Positions 38,796 to 48,246 are shown, counted from the first letter of the stretch. The stretch is DNA of 64,000 nucleotides from JACCXE01 sp963718605 (GCA_963718605.1 OY970363.1:1984001-2048000); one strand, 5' to 3'. A program made the numbers and translations. Notes: generated by a model not told the origin, from the letters alone.

Positions 38796-39832
38796 GCTAC
38801 GGCGTTTCCGAGGGACGGGTGGTGGCGCGCACGGACGCTGGGGTCGTCGCCGTCGGTGACGTGATCAGCGACGCGGTGTTTGAGCAGCCGTCACTGAATG
38901 CGTTCATGGCGCAAGGCCCGGCCGCGTGGCGCGAGACCGCTGCGGCGCTGCGCATCGCGACCGCTCCGACGATTCCGGACCCTGTGCTGTCGATGCCGTT
39001 CGAAGTGGCGGACTACGTCGACTTCTATTCGTCGATTCATCACGCCACGAACTTGGGCCGGCTCTTCCGTCCCGATAGCGAGCCGCTGCTGCCCAACTGG
39101 CGCCACCTGCCCGTCGGCTACCACGGCCGATCGGGCTCGGTTGCAGTCACCGGCACGCCCGTCGTGCGCCCCACCGGGCTGGTGCAACGCGAGGGCGGCG
39201 TGACCCGCCAACCGAGCGCTCGGCTCGACATCGAGTTGGAGGTCGGTTTCGTGGTCGGCGTCGGATCGCAGGCGGGTACAACCATTGCTGTGGACGACGC
39301 CGACCAGCACGTGTTCGGTGCGGTACTCGTGAACGATTGGAGTGCCCGCGACATCCAGGCCTTCGAGTACCAGCCACTCGGCCCGATGTTGGGGAAGTCG
39401 TTCCTGACGTCGATCTCGGCGTGGGTCGTGCCGTTCGACGAGCTGCGTCCGTTCCTGGTGCCGTCGCCCGAGCAAGACCCGCAACCCGATGCGGCGTTGC
39501 GCGGCGAACGCGATTGGGGCCTCAACCTGAACCTGTCCGTCGAACGCAATGGCCACACGATCAGCTGCACGAACTTCGCCGACCTTTACTGGACCTTCGC
39601 CCAACAGCTGGCTCATCTCACGAGCAACGGCGCGGCCACGCGCACGGGTGACCTGTTCGCGTCGGGCACGGTTTCGGGGCCCACACCGGATTCGGTCGGC
39701 AGCCTCATCGAAATGGGCGGCCCATTCTTGGCCGACGGCGACACGATCACACTCCGCGGCTGGTGCGAAGACGCGACCCACCGCGTCGACTTCGGCGAGG
39801 TCACCGGCACGGTCATGCCGGCGCGGAGTTAG
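38792..39832 (+). CDS. fahA: Fumarylacetoacetase
   Basis: 346 residues from GTG 38792, overlapping the DinB stop. Splits fumarylacetoacetate into fumarate and acetoacetate. Conserved FAH features: YVDFYSSIHHATNLGRLFRP, WRHLPVGYHGRSGSV, LDIELEVGFVVG (metal-binding acidic residues), VFGAVLVNDWSARDIQAFEY and LGPMLGKSFLTSISAWV. It is shorter than mammalian FAH but has the full catalytic C-terminal domain. Homogentisate dioxygenase follows by 2 bases. Confidence 0.94.
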   Translation: MSYGVSEGRVVARTDAGVVAVGDVISDAVFEQPSLNAFMAQGPAAWRETAAALRIATAPTIPDPVLSMPFEVADYVDFYSSIHHATNLGRLFRPDSEPLLPNWRHLPVGYHGRSGSVAVTGTPVVRPTGLVQREGGVTRQPSARLDIELEVGFVVGVGSQAGTTIAVDDADQHVFGAVLVNDWSARDIQAFEYQPLGPMLGKSFLTSISAWVVPFDELRPFLVPSPEQDPQPDAALRGERDWGLNLNLSVERNGHTISCTNFADLYWTFAQQLAHLTSNGAATRTGDLFASGTVSGPTPDSVGSLIEMGGPFLADGDTITLRGWCEDATHRVDFGEVTGTVMPARS

Positions 39833-39834
39833 CG

Positions 39835-40986
39835 GTGTTCTACGAGCGCGTCGGCGACGTTCCTGCGAAGCGCCACACGGTGCACCGCGACGCGAACGGC
39901 GTGCGCTTGATGGAGGAGCTGGTCGGCGAGGAGGGGTTCTCCGACGCGTCCTCGTTGCTGTACCACCGGTGTTCGCCCAGCGCGCTTCTCGAAGTGAACG
40001 CCGTCGCCTGGACGCGTCCGGCCCTGTCGCCGCTGCACCCGGTGGTGCCGCTGCACATCCGCACCGGCGAGGCCACTGATGCTCCCGACCCCGTCCTCGG
40101 CCGTCATCTGCTGCTCGGTAACGAGGACGTGCAACTCTCGGTCGCCACGCTGACTGACGCGACGCCCATGTACCGCGACGCCGTCGGTGACCAACTCGTC
40201 TATTTGCAAGACGGCCACGGTGTGCTCGAGTCGTCATTCGGCGCGTTGACCCTGCGTTCAGGCGACTACGTCGTGGTGCCGCGCGGGGTCACCCATCGAT
40301 GGGTGGTGGACGAGCCGGCGACGATGCTGGTGTTCGAAACGAGCGGTCACGTGCGGCCGCCGCGTCACTACCGCACGGCAACGGGCCAGTTCCTTGAACG
40401 GGCGCCGTATTGCGAACGCGACATCCGCGGACCCGCGGAACCGCTCGTGGCCGCCGACGATGGGCCGGTAGACGTGTTCGTGCGCACGCGCGCTGGCCTG
40501 AGTCGTCACACGCACAAGCACCACCCGTTCGACGTCGTCGGGTGGGACGGCTCGCTGTATCCGTACGCGCTGTCGATCCACGACTTCGAGCCGATCGTCG
40601 GCAGCATCCATCAGCCGCCGCCCGTCCACCAGACCTTCGAAGGGCCCGGGTTCGTGATCTGTTCGTTCGTGCCCCGCCCCTTCGACTTCCACCCCGACGC
40701 GGTGAAGGTTCCGTATCACCACAGCAATGTCGATTCTGATGAGGTGATCTTCTATTCGGCGGGCAACTTCATGAGCCGCACCGGATCGGGCATCGACGTC
40801 GGGTCGATCTCGCTGCACCCGGCCGGGTTCGTGCACGGGCCACAGCCGGGCAGCTACGAGAAGTCCGTCGACCAGACGCGCACCGAGGAACTCGCCGTGA
40901 TGCTCGACACGTTCCGCCCCCTGCATGTGACCGACGAAGCACGCGCTGCGTCCGACCCGGCCTACCTGACCACCTGGTCGCGCTGA
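39835..40986 (+). CDS. hmgA: Homogentisate 1,2-dioxygenase
   Basis: 383 residues from GTG 39835. Opens the aromatic ring of homogentisate to maleylacetoacetate. Cupin-type iron enzyme; the C-terminal motif KVPYHHSNVDSDEVIFYSAG supplies His and Glu ligands and HPAGFVHGPQPGSYE the next His. HTHKHHPFDVVGWDGSLYPY is conserved in the family. It is of the shorter type seen in actinobacteria. Last gene of the operon; convergent with the gene at 41.0 kb. Confidence 0.94.
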   Translation: MFYERVGDVPAKRHTVHRDANGVRLMEELVGEEGFSDASSLLYHRCSPSALLEVNAVAWTRPALSPLHPVVPLHIRTGEATDAPDPVLGRHLLLGNEDVQLSVATLTDATPMYRDAVGDQLVYLQDGHGVLESSFGALTLRSGDYVVVPRGVTHRWVVDEPATMLVFETSGHVRPPRHYRTATGQFLERAPYCERDIRGPAEPLVAADDGPVDVFVRTRAGLSRHTHKHHPFDVVGWDGSLYPYALSIHDFEPIVGSIHQPPPVHQTFEGPGFVICSFVPRPFDFHPDAVKVPYHHSNVDSDEVIFYSAGNFMSRTGSGIDVGSISLHPAGFVHGPQPGSYEKSVDQTRTEELAVMLDTFRPLHVTDEARAASDPAYLTTWSR

Positions 40987-41001
40987 CCAACACAGAACGG
41001 A

Positions 41002-41475
41002 TTACGTGTTGAGTTGACCGAAGAGCGCGGCGGTGATGGACGTCGCGCCGCGAGACTTCTCCCACGCGTCGGCGATGGACTCGTGGTCGACGAGGCCTGA
41101 CGAGTCGGGCGTGATGCCGAGCGCCGTGGCGGCGCATGACGCGAGGATCGCCGGCTCGATGTCGTCGCCGTAGGCCGGGAAGCACTCGAGCCCGTCCCAC
41201 AACTCGAGCAGCGGCGCCGGCGGCGCGGCCCCCGTCGCTAGCGCGAGCGCGGCGTCGCTGAACACGGCGTCGGTCTCGACCCCGGCCGGCCGCTTGTAGC
41301 CAGCCACCGGGTGAAGCCGCCACTGGAACAGGATCTCGTCGGGCCCGTCCTCGCGCATCCACACCTGCGAGCCGTTCACGTAGCTGTCGATCGGCTCACC
41401 GAACCTGTCGTCGAGAGCGACGATCAACTCGGGCGTGGCCCGCCACACGCAGGTGGGAGTGCGGTCCGACGACAT
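41002..41475 (-). CDS. Hypothetical protein, 157 aa
   Basis: ATG 41475 is supported by a leaderless promoter (TACCGT, 6 bases, ATG). N-terminal strand/helix (CVWRATPELIVALDDRFGEP), then QVWMREDGPDEILFQWRLHP and a helical C-terminus (DDIEPAILASCAATALGITP). No family recognised. Convergent with hmgA, 15 bases apart. Confidence 0.6.
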   Translation of the reverse strand: MSSDRTPTCVWRATPELIVALDDRFGEPIDSYVNGSQVWMREDGPDEILFQWRLHPVAGYKRPAGVETDAVFSDAALALATGAAPPAPLLELWDGLECFPAYGDDIEPAILASCAATALGITPDSSGLVDHESIADAWEKSRGATSITAALFGQLNT

Positions 41476-41648
41476 CGCCTGACGGTAACAACCCGCCGGC
41501 CGCGCGCTGTCATGCGGCGGTGCGTAGAGGCTTCGGCTCGGAAGGTTTGGCCGCGTGGTCCGGGGAAGCTGTGGACGAGGCTCCTTTGGAGCCACTCGCC
41601 TGCGCAACAGCGAAAGAACCGCCAATCTGTGCGGTCGCGTTTCGCTTG

Positions 41649-41697
41649 CACTTCTGGTCAAATCCCGTTGCTAGGCGACCGGAACTGACCAGAAGTG
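41649..41697. repeat. 12-bp perfect inverted repeat with 25-bp spacer
   Basis: CACTTCTGGTCA (41649-41660) and TGACCAGAAGTG (41686-41697). It lies in the 260-bp gap 41476-41738, which otherwise holds no gene that I can support. No T-run follows, so it is not an obvious terminator. Confidence 0.6.
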
Positions 41698-41738
41698 ATG
41701 GACAGTTAGCGCCTAAGTGCCGATCTAGCGCCGCGCGA

Positions 41739-42200
41739 TTATGCGTTTGTCGCGGAGTCGCTGATCTGTGTGCCTGCTGGTGGCCAAGCGCCGACCTGTC
41801 GAACAAGACCCACATCATCGCGGCACGCCCAGTGCTCCACGATCATGCCGTCGACTACGCGCCAGATGTGGATGTACGTCCACGCGACATCTCCGCCGGT
41901 CGGAATGGCGCCAGCGGCCGCGAGTAGCGGCATGGTGGAAGCTTCGTGACGACCACGGATGGTCATGTGATGTGCCACCAACTCACCTTCGCCGAAGAGG
42001 TGGTGGTGTTCGATAGTGGAATCCGCACCTAGATCTATCTTGACGATCGACAGAATTTGTTTCCAACCCTCGCGCGCTGGCCGTCCGGGTGCCGCGTGAT
42101 TCACCATGTCTTCAGCCATGAGATCGTCGATCGCCGAGAGATCGTCCGCCTCGATACGGCGGAACAGCTCGGCGACGACGCTCTTCGGATCACGAGACAC
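41739..42200 (-). CDS. SnoaL-like / ester-cyclase family protein
   Basis: 153 residues from GTG 42200, with AGAGG about 8 bases upstream. SnoaL-like alpha+beta barrel pattern: VVAELFRRIEADDLSAIDDL, MAEDMVNHAAPGRPA, EHHHLFGEGELVAHHMTIRG, YIHIWRVVDGMIVEHWACRD. The family includes polyketide cyclases and many small-molecule-binding proteins. No specific substrate can be given. Confidence 0.75.
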   Translation of the reverse strand: MSRDPKSVVAELFRRIEADDLSAIDDLMAEDMVNHAAPGRPAREGWKQILSIVKIDLGADSTIEHHHLFGEGELVAHHMTIRGRHEASTMPLLAAAGAIPTGGDVAWTYIHIWRVVDGMIVEHWACRDDVGLVRQVGAWPPAGTQISDSATNA

Positions 42201-42331
42201 GCCACATCCTCTCACCCATCGAATAGCGGGCGCCTAGAGCTGCGCTATTTCGCCGCTGCCCGTGTACCGCGTGAGCGCGGTGCGTCGCTCGGCGAGCGGC
42301 AACCTTGCTCTCGGCGGGACAGACTGACGGA

Positions 42332-42871
42332 ATGGCTCAACCACGGATCGCGCCGATCACCGACGCGGAAAGCGACGACAAGACCAAGGAAGTGCTCGCC
42401 GGTCTTGGCGCGCCGCTCAACATCTTCACGACCCTCGCCCATCACCCCAAGCTGTTAAAGCGCTGGGGCGCGTTCGGCGGCACGCTCCTCTACGCCGGCG
42501 ACCTTCCCGAACGCGACCGCGAGATCCTCATCCTGCGGACGGGTTGGAACTGCCAGAGCGATTACGAGTGGGGCCAGCACAAGATCATCGGCATGCGCAG
42601 CGGGCTGACGGAAAAGGAAGTCGACGCGACGACCCTCGACCCGTCCGCTGCCGGATGGAGCGGCGACGACGCGCTGCTCGTCGCTACGGCCGACGAACTG
42701 CACCACGAATCGAGGATCAGCGACGCGACGTGGGACGCGCTCGCGGCGCGCTATTCGAAGAAACAACTGATCGAAATCCTGATGACGGTCGGCCAGTACC
42801 ACCTGGTGTCGATGACGTTGAACTCGCTCGGCGTCGAGCGCGACGCCGGCGTCGAAGGCTTCCCGTCGTGA
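42332..42871 (+). CDS. Carboxymuconolactone decarboxylase-family protein
   Basis: 179 residues from ATG 42332. Helical CMD/AhpD fold: HHPKLLKRWGAFGGTLLYAG, DREILILRTGWNCQSDYEWG-QHKIIG. Only one Cys of the AhpD C-x2-C pair remains, so peroxidase-type redox chemistry is unlikely; the conserved Glu, Trp and His suggest a CMD-like fold of other use. Coupled by GTGA to the SDR gene, so they probably act together. Confidence 0.8.
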   Translation: MAQPRIAPITDAESDDKTKEVLAGLGAPLNIFTTLAHHPKLLKRWGAFGGTLLYAGDLPERDREILILRTGWNCQSDYEWGQHKIIGMRSGLTEKEVDATTLDPSAAGWSGDDALLVATADELHHESRISDATWDALAARYSKKQLIEILMTVGQYHLVSMTLNSLGVERDAGVEGFPS

Positions 42872-43641
42872 GCGGTCGCCTCGCCGGTCGCAAAATCGTT
42901 GTCGTAGGCGCGGGCACCCGCATCAGCGACGATCCCGATGCGCCTATGGGCAACGGCCGCGCCATCGCGGTGGCGGCGGCACGCGAAGGAGCGTCGATCG
43001 CGTGCGTCGACATGAACGAGGACGCAGCCGAAGCCACCGCAGAACTCGTGCGCGCGGAAGGCGCGACGGCAACAGTGATCGCGGCCGACGTCAGTGACCC
43101 CGAGGCGTGCGAGGCACTCGTCGCCGAGTCCCACGCTGGTCTTGGCAGCATCGACGGGATCGTCCTCAACGTCGGCGTGGGCGCCGGCGTTGGCTTGTCG
43201 CACACGAGCGTGGAGGACTGGGACTTCGCGCAGAACATCAACCTCCGCGCCCACTTCCTCGTGTGCAAGGCGGCCAAGCAACACCTCGGTGAGGGTGCGT
43301 CGATCGTGTTCATCTCGTCGGTGGCGGGCCTGCAGGCCGGCAGCCGCCTTCCGGTGTACGACACGACGAAGGCCGGGCTCATCGGTTTGAGCCGTCACGT
43401 CGCCGCCGAGCTGGCCAGCCGCGGGGTGCGCGCCAACGTCGTGTGCCCCGGCCTCATCGACACGCCGCTGGGACGGGTGGCGTCGGGCGGTCGCCCGTCA
43501 CGCGACAAGACGCCGGTTCCGCTCAAGCGCCAAGGCACGGCGTGGGAAATCGCGTGGCCGACCGTGTTCCTGCTGAGCGACGAAGCGAGCTACATCACGG
43601 GACAGGTGCTGGTGGTCGACGGCGGGCTGTTCATGCGGTGA
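42868..43641 (+). CDS. Short-chain dehydrogenase/reductase
   Basis: 257 residues from GTG 42868. Catalytic S and Y-x3-K lie in IVFISSVAGLQAGSRLPVYD-TTKAG; NVG replaces the usual NAG. The nucleotide loop is unusual, with an insertion: VVGAGTRISDDPDAPMGNGR. Ends VLVVDGGLFMR. Likely oxidises an alcohol with NAD(P). Downstream lipoprotein starts inside its stop (GTGA). Confidence 0.88.
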   Translation: MSGRLAGRKIVVVGAGTRISDDPDAPMGNGRAIAVAAAREGASIACVDMNEDAAEATAELVRAEGATATVIAADVSDPEACEALVAESHAGLGSIDGIVLNVGVGAGVGLSHTSVEDWDFAQNINLRAHFLVCKAAKQHLGEGASIVFISSVAGLQAGSRLPVYDTTKAGLIGLSRHVAAELASRGVRANVVCPGLIDTPLGRVASGGRPSRDKTPVPLKRQGTAWEIAWPTVFLLSDEASYITGQVLVVDGGLFMR

Positions 43642-45080
43642 GGCGACTCGCCTCGCTGCTCGCGCTCGCGCTCGTTCTCGGCGCGTGTTCGAGCGGTTCG
43701 TCGAAGGACAAGACCACGACGACGCGGCGCGTCACAACGACGTCAAGCACTTCGTCGACGTCAACCTCAACGTCCACGACGGCAACGACACTCGTGGCTG
43801 CGCCCGCGCCGGGCGGATGCGACGCGTCGACCCTGACGCGGGTGAAGCCGCGCGCGGATCGCACCCGCTACAACATCGACGCCACCGTCGACCTCGCCGC
43901 CAACCAAGTGCGGGGCACGTTGCAGGCGGCCTTCACGCCCGACATGGGGACCGATCGCATCGTGATGCGGCTCTGGCCAAACGCGCCGACCCCGTCCTCC
44001 AAGGGCGGCCACGTCGATCTCGCGAACGCGACGCTCGGCGGTAAGCCCGTCGCGTTGTCGCTCACGAACGCGACGACAGCGATCGCCGCGACCGGGCCCC
44101 TGGCGGCCGGACGCGAGGTGGCATTCGAGGTTGCGTTCACGGTCACGTTGCCGCGTGATCTCGACGACCGTCTGAGCCGCATCGGCACCACCGTCCGCCT
44201 TGGTTCATGGCTGCCGTTGCTGCCCTGGGAGCCCGGCGTCGGGTGGGCGCTCGACCCACCGACCACATCCAACGCCGAAGCGTCCACCTCGATCCACAGC
44301 GACTTCATCGTGCACCTAGTGACACCGCCGGGCCTCACTGTGCTCGCGACGGGGTCCGAAGTCGGTGGCGCCTGGAAGGCCGAAGCCGTACCCGATTGGG
44401 CGGCATCGATCGGCGACTTCACGGTGGCGCGCACTCTCGCGGGAACGCTGCCCGTGGCCGTTGGTGTGGACAACCGATTGGGCGAGTCGGCCACGACGTA
44501 CCTCAAGGCAGTGGTGCCGGCGCTCAACGACCTCGCTCGCCGATACGGCGCGTACCCCTGGTACGGCGGGTACAGCCTGGCCGTCACCCCCAACCTCAAG
44601 GGCGGCATCGAGTACCCCGGCCACGTGATGCAAGGGCCGCACACCAACACACGCACCCTCCCGCACGAGATCGCGCATCAGTGGTTCTATTCCCTCGTCG
44701 GAAACGACCAGGGCCGCGACCCGTGGATCGACGAAGGCTTGGCGTCGTGGGCCGAGGCGCAGGTCGACGGCACGTACCGGTCGTTCTTGTCGAAGCCGAT
44801 CCCCGCGTACGGCGCTGGCCACCTCGGCGAGTCGATGCCCTACTGGGACCGGAACCACAGCGCCTACTACCGCTCGGTGTACGTGCAATCCGTGCACGCC
44901 CTGGGTGCGCTCGGCGTGTCCACAGCGGCGGTGGACTGCGCGCTGGCGCGTTTCGTGGCTGCGCACGCGTACCGGGTGGCCGTGCCATCCGATGTGATCG
45001 ACGCGTTGAAGACGGTCGCGCCGAATGCCGAGGCCGTGTTCGCGCGCTTCGGCGGGCAGAGGTTGCACCCCGCGTCATAG
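43638..45080 (+). CDS. M1-family metallopeptidase, lipoprotein
   Basis: 480 residues from GTG 43638. Lipobox LALVLGACSS gives lipid anchoring; a Thr/Ser linker follows. Zinc motif LPHEIAHQWFYSLVGN with the third ligand Glu in DPWIDEGLASWAE is the gluzincin signature of M1 aminopeptidases. N-terminal beta domain (YNIDATVDLAANQVRGTLQA) is as in M1 enzymes, and GGIEYPGHVM is the variant of the family's GxMEN exopeptidase loop. The loss of that Asn suggests altered peptide specificity. Acts outside the membrane. Confidence 0.88.
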   Translation: MRRLASLLALALVLGACSSGSSKDKTTTTRRVTTTSSTSSTSTSTSTTATTLVAAPAPGGCDASTLTRVKPRADRTRYNIDATVDLAANQVRGTLQAAFTPDMGTDRIVMRLWPNAPTPSSKGGHVDLANATLGGKPVALSLTNATTAIAATGPLAAGREVAFEVAFTVTLPRDLDDRLSRIGTTVRLGSWLPLLPWEPGVGWALDPPTTSNAEASTSIHSDFIVHLVTPPGLTVLATGSEVGGAWKAEAVPDWAASIGDFTVARTLAGTLPVAVGVDNRLGESATTYLKAVVPALNDLARRYGAYPWYGGYSLAVTPNLKGGIEYPGHVMQGPHTNTRTLPHEIAHQWFYSLVGNDQGRDPWIDEGLASWAEAQVDGTYRSFLSKPIPAYGAGHLGESMPYWDRNHSAYYRSVYVQSVHALGALGVSTAAVDCALARFVAAHAYRVAVPSDVIDALKTVAPNAEAVFARFGGQRLHPAS

Positions 45081-45088
45081 GGTTCGGC

Positions 45089-46486
45089 ATGCGCACTGCG
45101 GTTGAGATTGCCGAGTTGGTCCGCTCCGGGGAACTCAAAGCCACCGAGATCCTCGACGAGTGCCTGGCCAACATCGCTGAACACAACGACGCGTTGAACG
45201 CGTTCGTGATCATCGACGAGCCGGCGGCCCGTACGGCCGCGGCTGCCGTCGACGAGGCGGTCGGCGCCGGCCGCGACCCCGGCCCGTTCGCCGGCGTGCC
45301 GATCGGCGTGAAGGACCTTGAGGACGCCAAAGGTCTACCGACCACGCACGGTTCGATGCTTTACAAAGACACGCCTCCGCAGGCGGCCGACTCCATTCAC
45401 ATGGCCCGCCTACGCGCCGCGGGCTGCGTGCCGATCGGCAAGACCGCGGCACCCGAGTTCGGCACCGTCGCCTTCACACACACCAAGGCGTGGGGCACCA
45501 CGCGCAATCCGTGGAACACCGAGCGCACACCAGGCGGCTCGAGCGGCGGCAGCGCTGCGGCGGTCGCGGCCGGGCTCGTACCGATGGCGACGGCGAGCGA
45601 CGGCGGCGGTTCGATCCGCATCCCCGCCGCGTTCAGCGGACTGGTCGGCATGAAGCCGAGCTTTGGACGCATCCCGCACCCGTTCCCGTCGGCGTCGCAG
45701 ACCTCGGTGTACGGCGTCGAAGTCACGACCGTGCGCGACGCCGCCCGTCACCTCGACGTGACGGCCGGACCCGCGGACATCGACCGCACCACGCTGCCGC
45801 CCGCGAACGTCAACTACGAGGACGCGATCGAAACCCTCGACGTCAGCGGCCTGCGCGTGGCGTACTCGCCCAACCTCGGTTTCGGCACCGTCGACGAGGA
45901 GGTGGCGGAGATAGTCGAGGCCGCGGCGCGCGATCTGTTCAACGCGCTGGACCAGCCGTTCGCGTCGGTCGATATCGACATGCCCGACCCGGTTCGCACC
46001 TGGCTGAGTTCGGGCGCGGTGGACGGGTGGCTCAGTCTGGAAGAAGGCATGTGGCCCGACCGCGCCCGCGAGCTAATGGGCTTCGTGCGGACGGGTTACG
46101 AAGCGACCGAGAAGATGACAGCACCCCAGATCGCGCGCCGCTTCCGGTACCGCCACGCGCTCGAAGCGGCGTGGGCCGAGTTGTACGAGAACGTCGACGT
46201 GATCCTGTGCCCGACCACTGCCGTGCCCGCGTTTCCCGCCGCCGGCCCGCCGCCTTCGGTGATCGCGGGCAAGGAAGTCGGCCCGGCGCTGACCACGCCG
46301 TTCTGCATGCCGGCGAACCTCTGCTGGAACCCGGCGATCTCGGTGCCGGCCGGTCTCACGTCGGAGGGCTTGCCCGTCGGGTTGCAGATGAACGCGCGCC
46401 GTCACGAGGACGAAGTAGCGCTGCGTTTGGGGCGGATCTTCGAACAAGCGCGGCCGTGGCCGCGCCACGCACCCGGCTGGGCCTAA
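45089..46486 (+). CDS. Amidase signature enzyme
   Basis: 465 residues from ATG 45089; TAGGGT lies 6 bases upstream. Ser-cisSer-Lys triad: K75 in PIGVKDLED and serines in RTPGGSSGGSAAAVAAGLVP. DGGGSIRIPAAFSGLVGMKP is the family's core. Hydrolyses an amide bond; substrate not evident. It is too divergent and isolated to be GatA of tRNA amidation. Tail-to-tail with the PAC2 gene. Confidence 0.9.
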   Translation: MRTAVEIAELVRSGELKATEILDECLANIAEHNDALNAFVIIDEPAARTAAAAVDEAVGAGRDPGPFAGVPIGVKDLEDAKGLPTTHGSMLYKDTPPQAADSIHMARLRAAGCVPIGKTAAPEFGTVAFTHTKAWGTTRNPWNTERTPGGSSGGSAAAVAAGLVPMATASDGGGSIRIPAAFSGLVGMKPSFGRIPHPFPSASQTSVYGVEVTTVRDAARHLDVTAGPADIDRTTLPPANVNYEDAIETLDVSGLRVAYSPNLGFGTVDEEVAEIVEAAARDLFNALDQPFASVDIDMPDPVRTWLSSGAVDGWLSLEEGMWPDRARELMGFVRTGYEATEKMTAPQIARRFRYRHALEAAWAELYENVDVILCPTTAVPAFPAAGPPPSVIAGKEVGPALTTPFCMPANLCWNPAISVPAGLTSEGLPVGLQMNARRHEDEVALRLGRIFEQARPWPRHAPGWA

Positions 46487-47337
46487 CGACCGCCTTGCTC
46501 TCTTAGGAAGCGCTCGGCTTCCGCCGCGATGTCGAGGCGGTCGCGCCCGAAGTCGTCCTCGCCGTCGTCGATGACCTGCTCCAGACCCTGCACGTACGAC
46601 GCGATGTCGTCGTCGGCTTCGATCATGTCGTTGACCTGGCGCTCGTAGGACGCAACTGCGATCTCGAGGTCGGTGGCCAGCAACGACGCGCCGATGATCT
46701 CTGACGCGCGTTGCGCCAACGCGAGCGTGGCCTTGGGCGACGGCTGCTGGCTGACGTAGTGGGGCACGGCGGCCCACAGCGACGCCGACTTGATGCCCGC
46801 CGCGGCGAAGCGGGTGTGCAACACGCCGACGATGCCGGTGGGACCCTCGTAACGCGAGCGCTTGAGGTTCAACTTGTCGATGAGTTCGGGGTCGCTACCA
46901 GTGCCCGTGACTTGGACGGGCCGCGTGTGCGGAACCTCGGCGGCGAGCGCACCGAGTGTGAGCACGAGTTCGACGTCGAGTTCTTGCGCGACCGCGACGA
47001 CGTTGTCGCAGAACGTCCGCCACCGGTTGTTGGGCTCGATACCGTGCACGAGGACGACGTCGCGCGACGAGCCGGTGGCGTTGGCCACCGCGAAGCGCGT
47101 CGTGCGCCAGTTGATCTCGCGGGTCTCGCCATCGATCAAGCGGACCTCGGGACGCACGACGGTGAAGTCGTAAAACTCTTCCGGGTCGATGCTCGCGAAC
47201 GCGCGTTCCATCCACGTGTTGCCGAGATAGTCGACCGCGGCAGACGCGGACTCAGCGGCGTCGTTCCAACCCTCGAACGCCGCGATCATCACGGGGCGGC
47301 GAAGCTTGGGGCGATCGTCCCAGCGGACCTCTTCCAT
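46483..47337 (-). CDS. PAC2-family protein
   Basis: 284 residues. PAC2 (proteasome assembly chaperone 2-like) pattern: VMIAAFEGWNDAAESASAAV, TSGSSRDVVLVHGIEPNNRW-like middle, ELVLTLGALAAEVPHTRPVQ and AGIKSASLWAAVPHYVSQQP. Widespread in proteasome-bearing Actinobacteria; function in bacteria is not settled. Leaderless promoter: TAACCT, 7 bases, ATG. Confidence 0.88.
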   Translation of the reverse strand: MEEVRWDDRPKLRRPVMIAAFEGWNDAAESASAAVDYLGNTWMERAFASIDPEEFYDFTVVRPEVRLIDGETREINWRTTRFAVANATGSSRDVVLVHGIEPNNRWRTFCDNVVAVAQELDVELVLTLGALAAEVPHTRPVQVTGTGSDPELIDKLNLKRSRYEGPTGIVGVLHTRFAAAGIKSASLWAAVPHYVSQQPSPKATLALAQRASEIIGASLLATDLEIAVASYERQVNDMIEADDDIASYVQGLEQVIDDGEDDFGRDRLDIAAEAERFLREQGGR

Positions 47338-47347
47338 CCCGGTCAGG

Positions 47348-48232
47348 TTACTCCCCGGGTACCCCGTGAACTTCGCGCACGACGCCTGCCATGGCGATGT
47401 CCAGAAGGCAGGGTTCGTGGCCTTTGAGCGCTTCGAAAACTGCGAACGCCGTGCGCATGCCCGTCAACGGGTCGGCCAGCGCGTCGCCCATAAATGCAGG
47501 CCCGGGCGCGACGAGACCGCCGGCTACGGCGGCGTCGTCTCCGAACGCCACCCGGTTCGAACTGCGGCCGTAGCCCGTGATGCTGGCCCACACCCGGAGT
47601 CCGTCGTCCTGGTGCAAAAAGTCGGCCGCGACGATCCCGAGTTGTTCGAGGGCGCGGGGCCGAGACGACTCGACGACCACGTCGGCGTTGTTGATGAGGT
47701 GGCGCAGTTCGTCGACGCCTGCCGCGGTGGCCAGGTCGAGCGCGACGTGGGTCTTGTTTTTGTTGAGCCGGTCGTAGAACGCGGGCGACCCGATCCGTCC
47801 GCCGTCGGGGCGGCTCGTTGACTCGACCTTCACGACGTACGCACCCGCTTCGGCCATCAGCCGAGTGGCGAGGGGGCCGGCCCACAACGAAGAGAGGTCG
47901 ATCACGCCGAGTCGCTTGTCGCGCGTGCCCGGGGTGCGACACGTCGGCGCGACGCGTTCGTACGCGTGCCGAATCACCGCGGGGCCGGTGAACTCACCGA
48001 GGGCGGCAGCCGGCATGCCCAACAGCTCGGCCTGGGCAATGAGGTCGTCGGTCAACTGGTCGCGTACCGCTGCGAGGTCGTCGGTGCCCAGCCACGCCGG
48101 GACCGAGTCGATGTCGCTTTGGCGGGCGAGGGACACCGCGATCCAGCTGTCCTTGGTTTGCAGCAGGTGCGTGTGGCGCGGGCCGGCGTACGGGGCGCGC
48201 TCGCCGATCAGACGCAGGACGGCTTCGAGCAC
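47348..48232 (-). CDS. Class III CoA-transferase-like protein, permuted and shortened
   Basis: 294 residues from GTG 48232. The CaiB/BaiF opening motif (LGVIDLSSLWAGPLATRLMA, EAGAYVVKVESTSRPDG) occurs only at about residue 105, after a segment (LLQTKDSWIAVSLARQSD) that is normally near the C-terminus. This permuted order is known in some actinobacterial CoA transferases, which are usually about 100 residues longer at the N-terminus. Here the divergent crotonase gene takes up that space. It may be a truncated but functional form. Divergent gap is only 14 bases. Confidence 0.7.
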   Translation of the reverse strand: MLEAVLRLIGERAPYAGPRHTHLLQTKDSWIAVSLARQSDIDSVPAWLGTDDLAAVRDQLTDDLIAQAELLGMPAAALGEFTGPAVIRHAYERVAPTCRTPGTRDKRLGVIDLSSLWAGPLATRLMAEAGAYVVKVESTSRPDGGRIGSPAFYDRLNKNKTHVALDLATAAGVDELRHLINNADVVVESSRPRALEQLGIVAADFLHQDDGLRVWASITGYGRSSNRVAFGDDAAVAGGLVAPGPAFMGDALADPLTGMRTAFAVFEALKGHEPCLLDIAMAGVVREVHGVPGE

Positions 48233-48246
48233 ACCAAGATTGTTGC

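Noticed and set aside
38891..40237. Arg-rich minus-strand frame across fumarylacetoacetase and homogentisate dioxygenase
   Set aside because: No recognisable protein; both plus-strand genes are well conserved.
41311..41927. Plus-strand frames in and beside the 41.5-41.7 kb gap
   Set aside because: No ribosome site, no leaderless signal and no domain; sequence reads as noncoding or as shadows of flanking genes.
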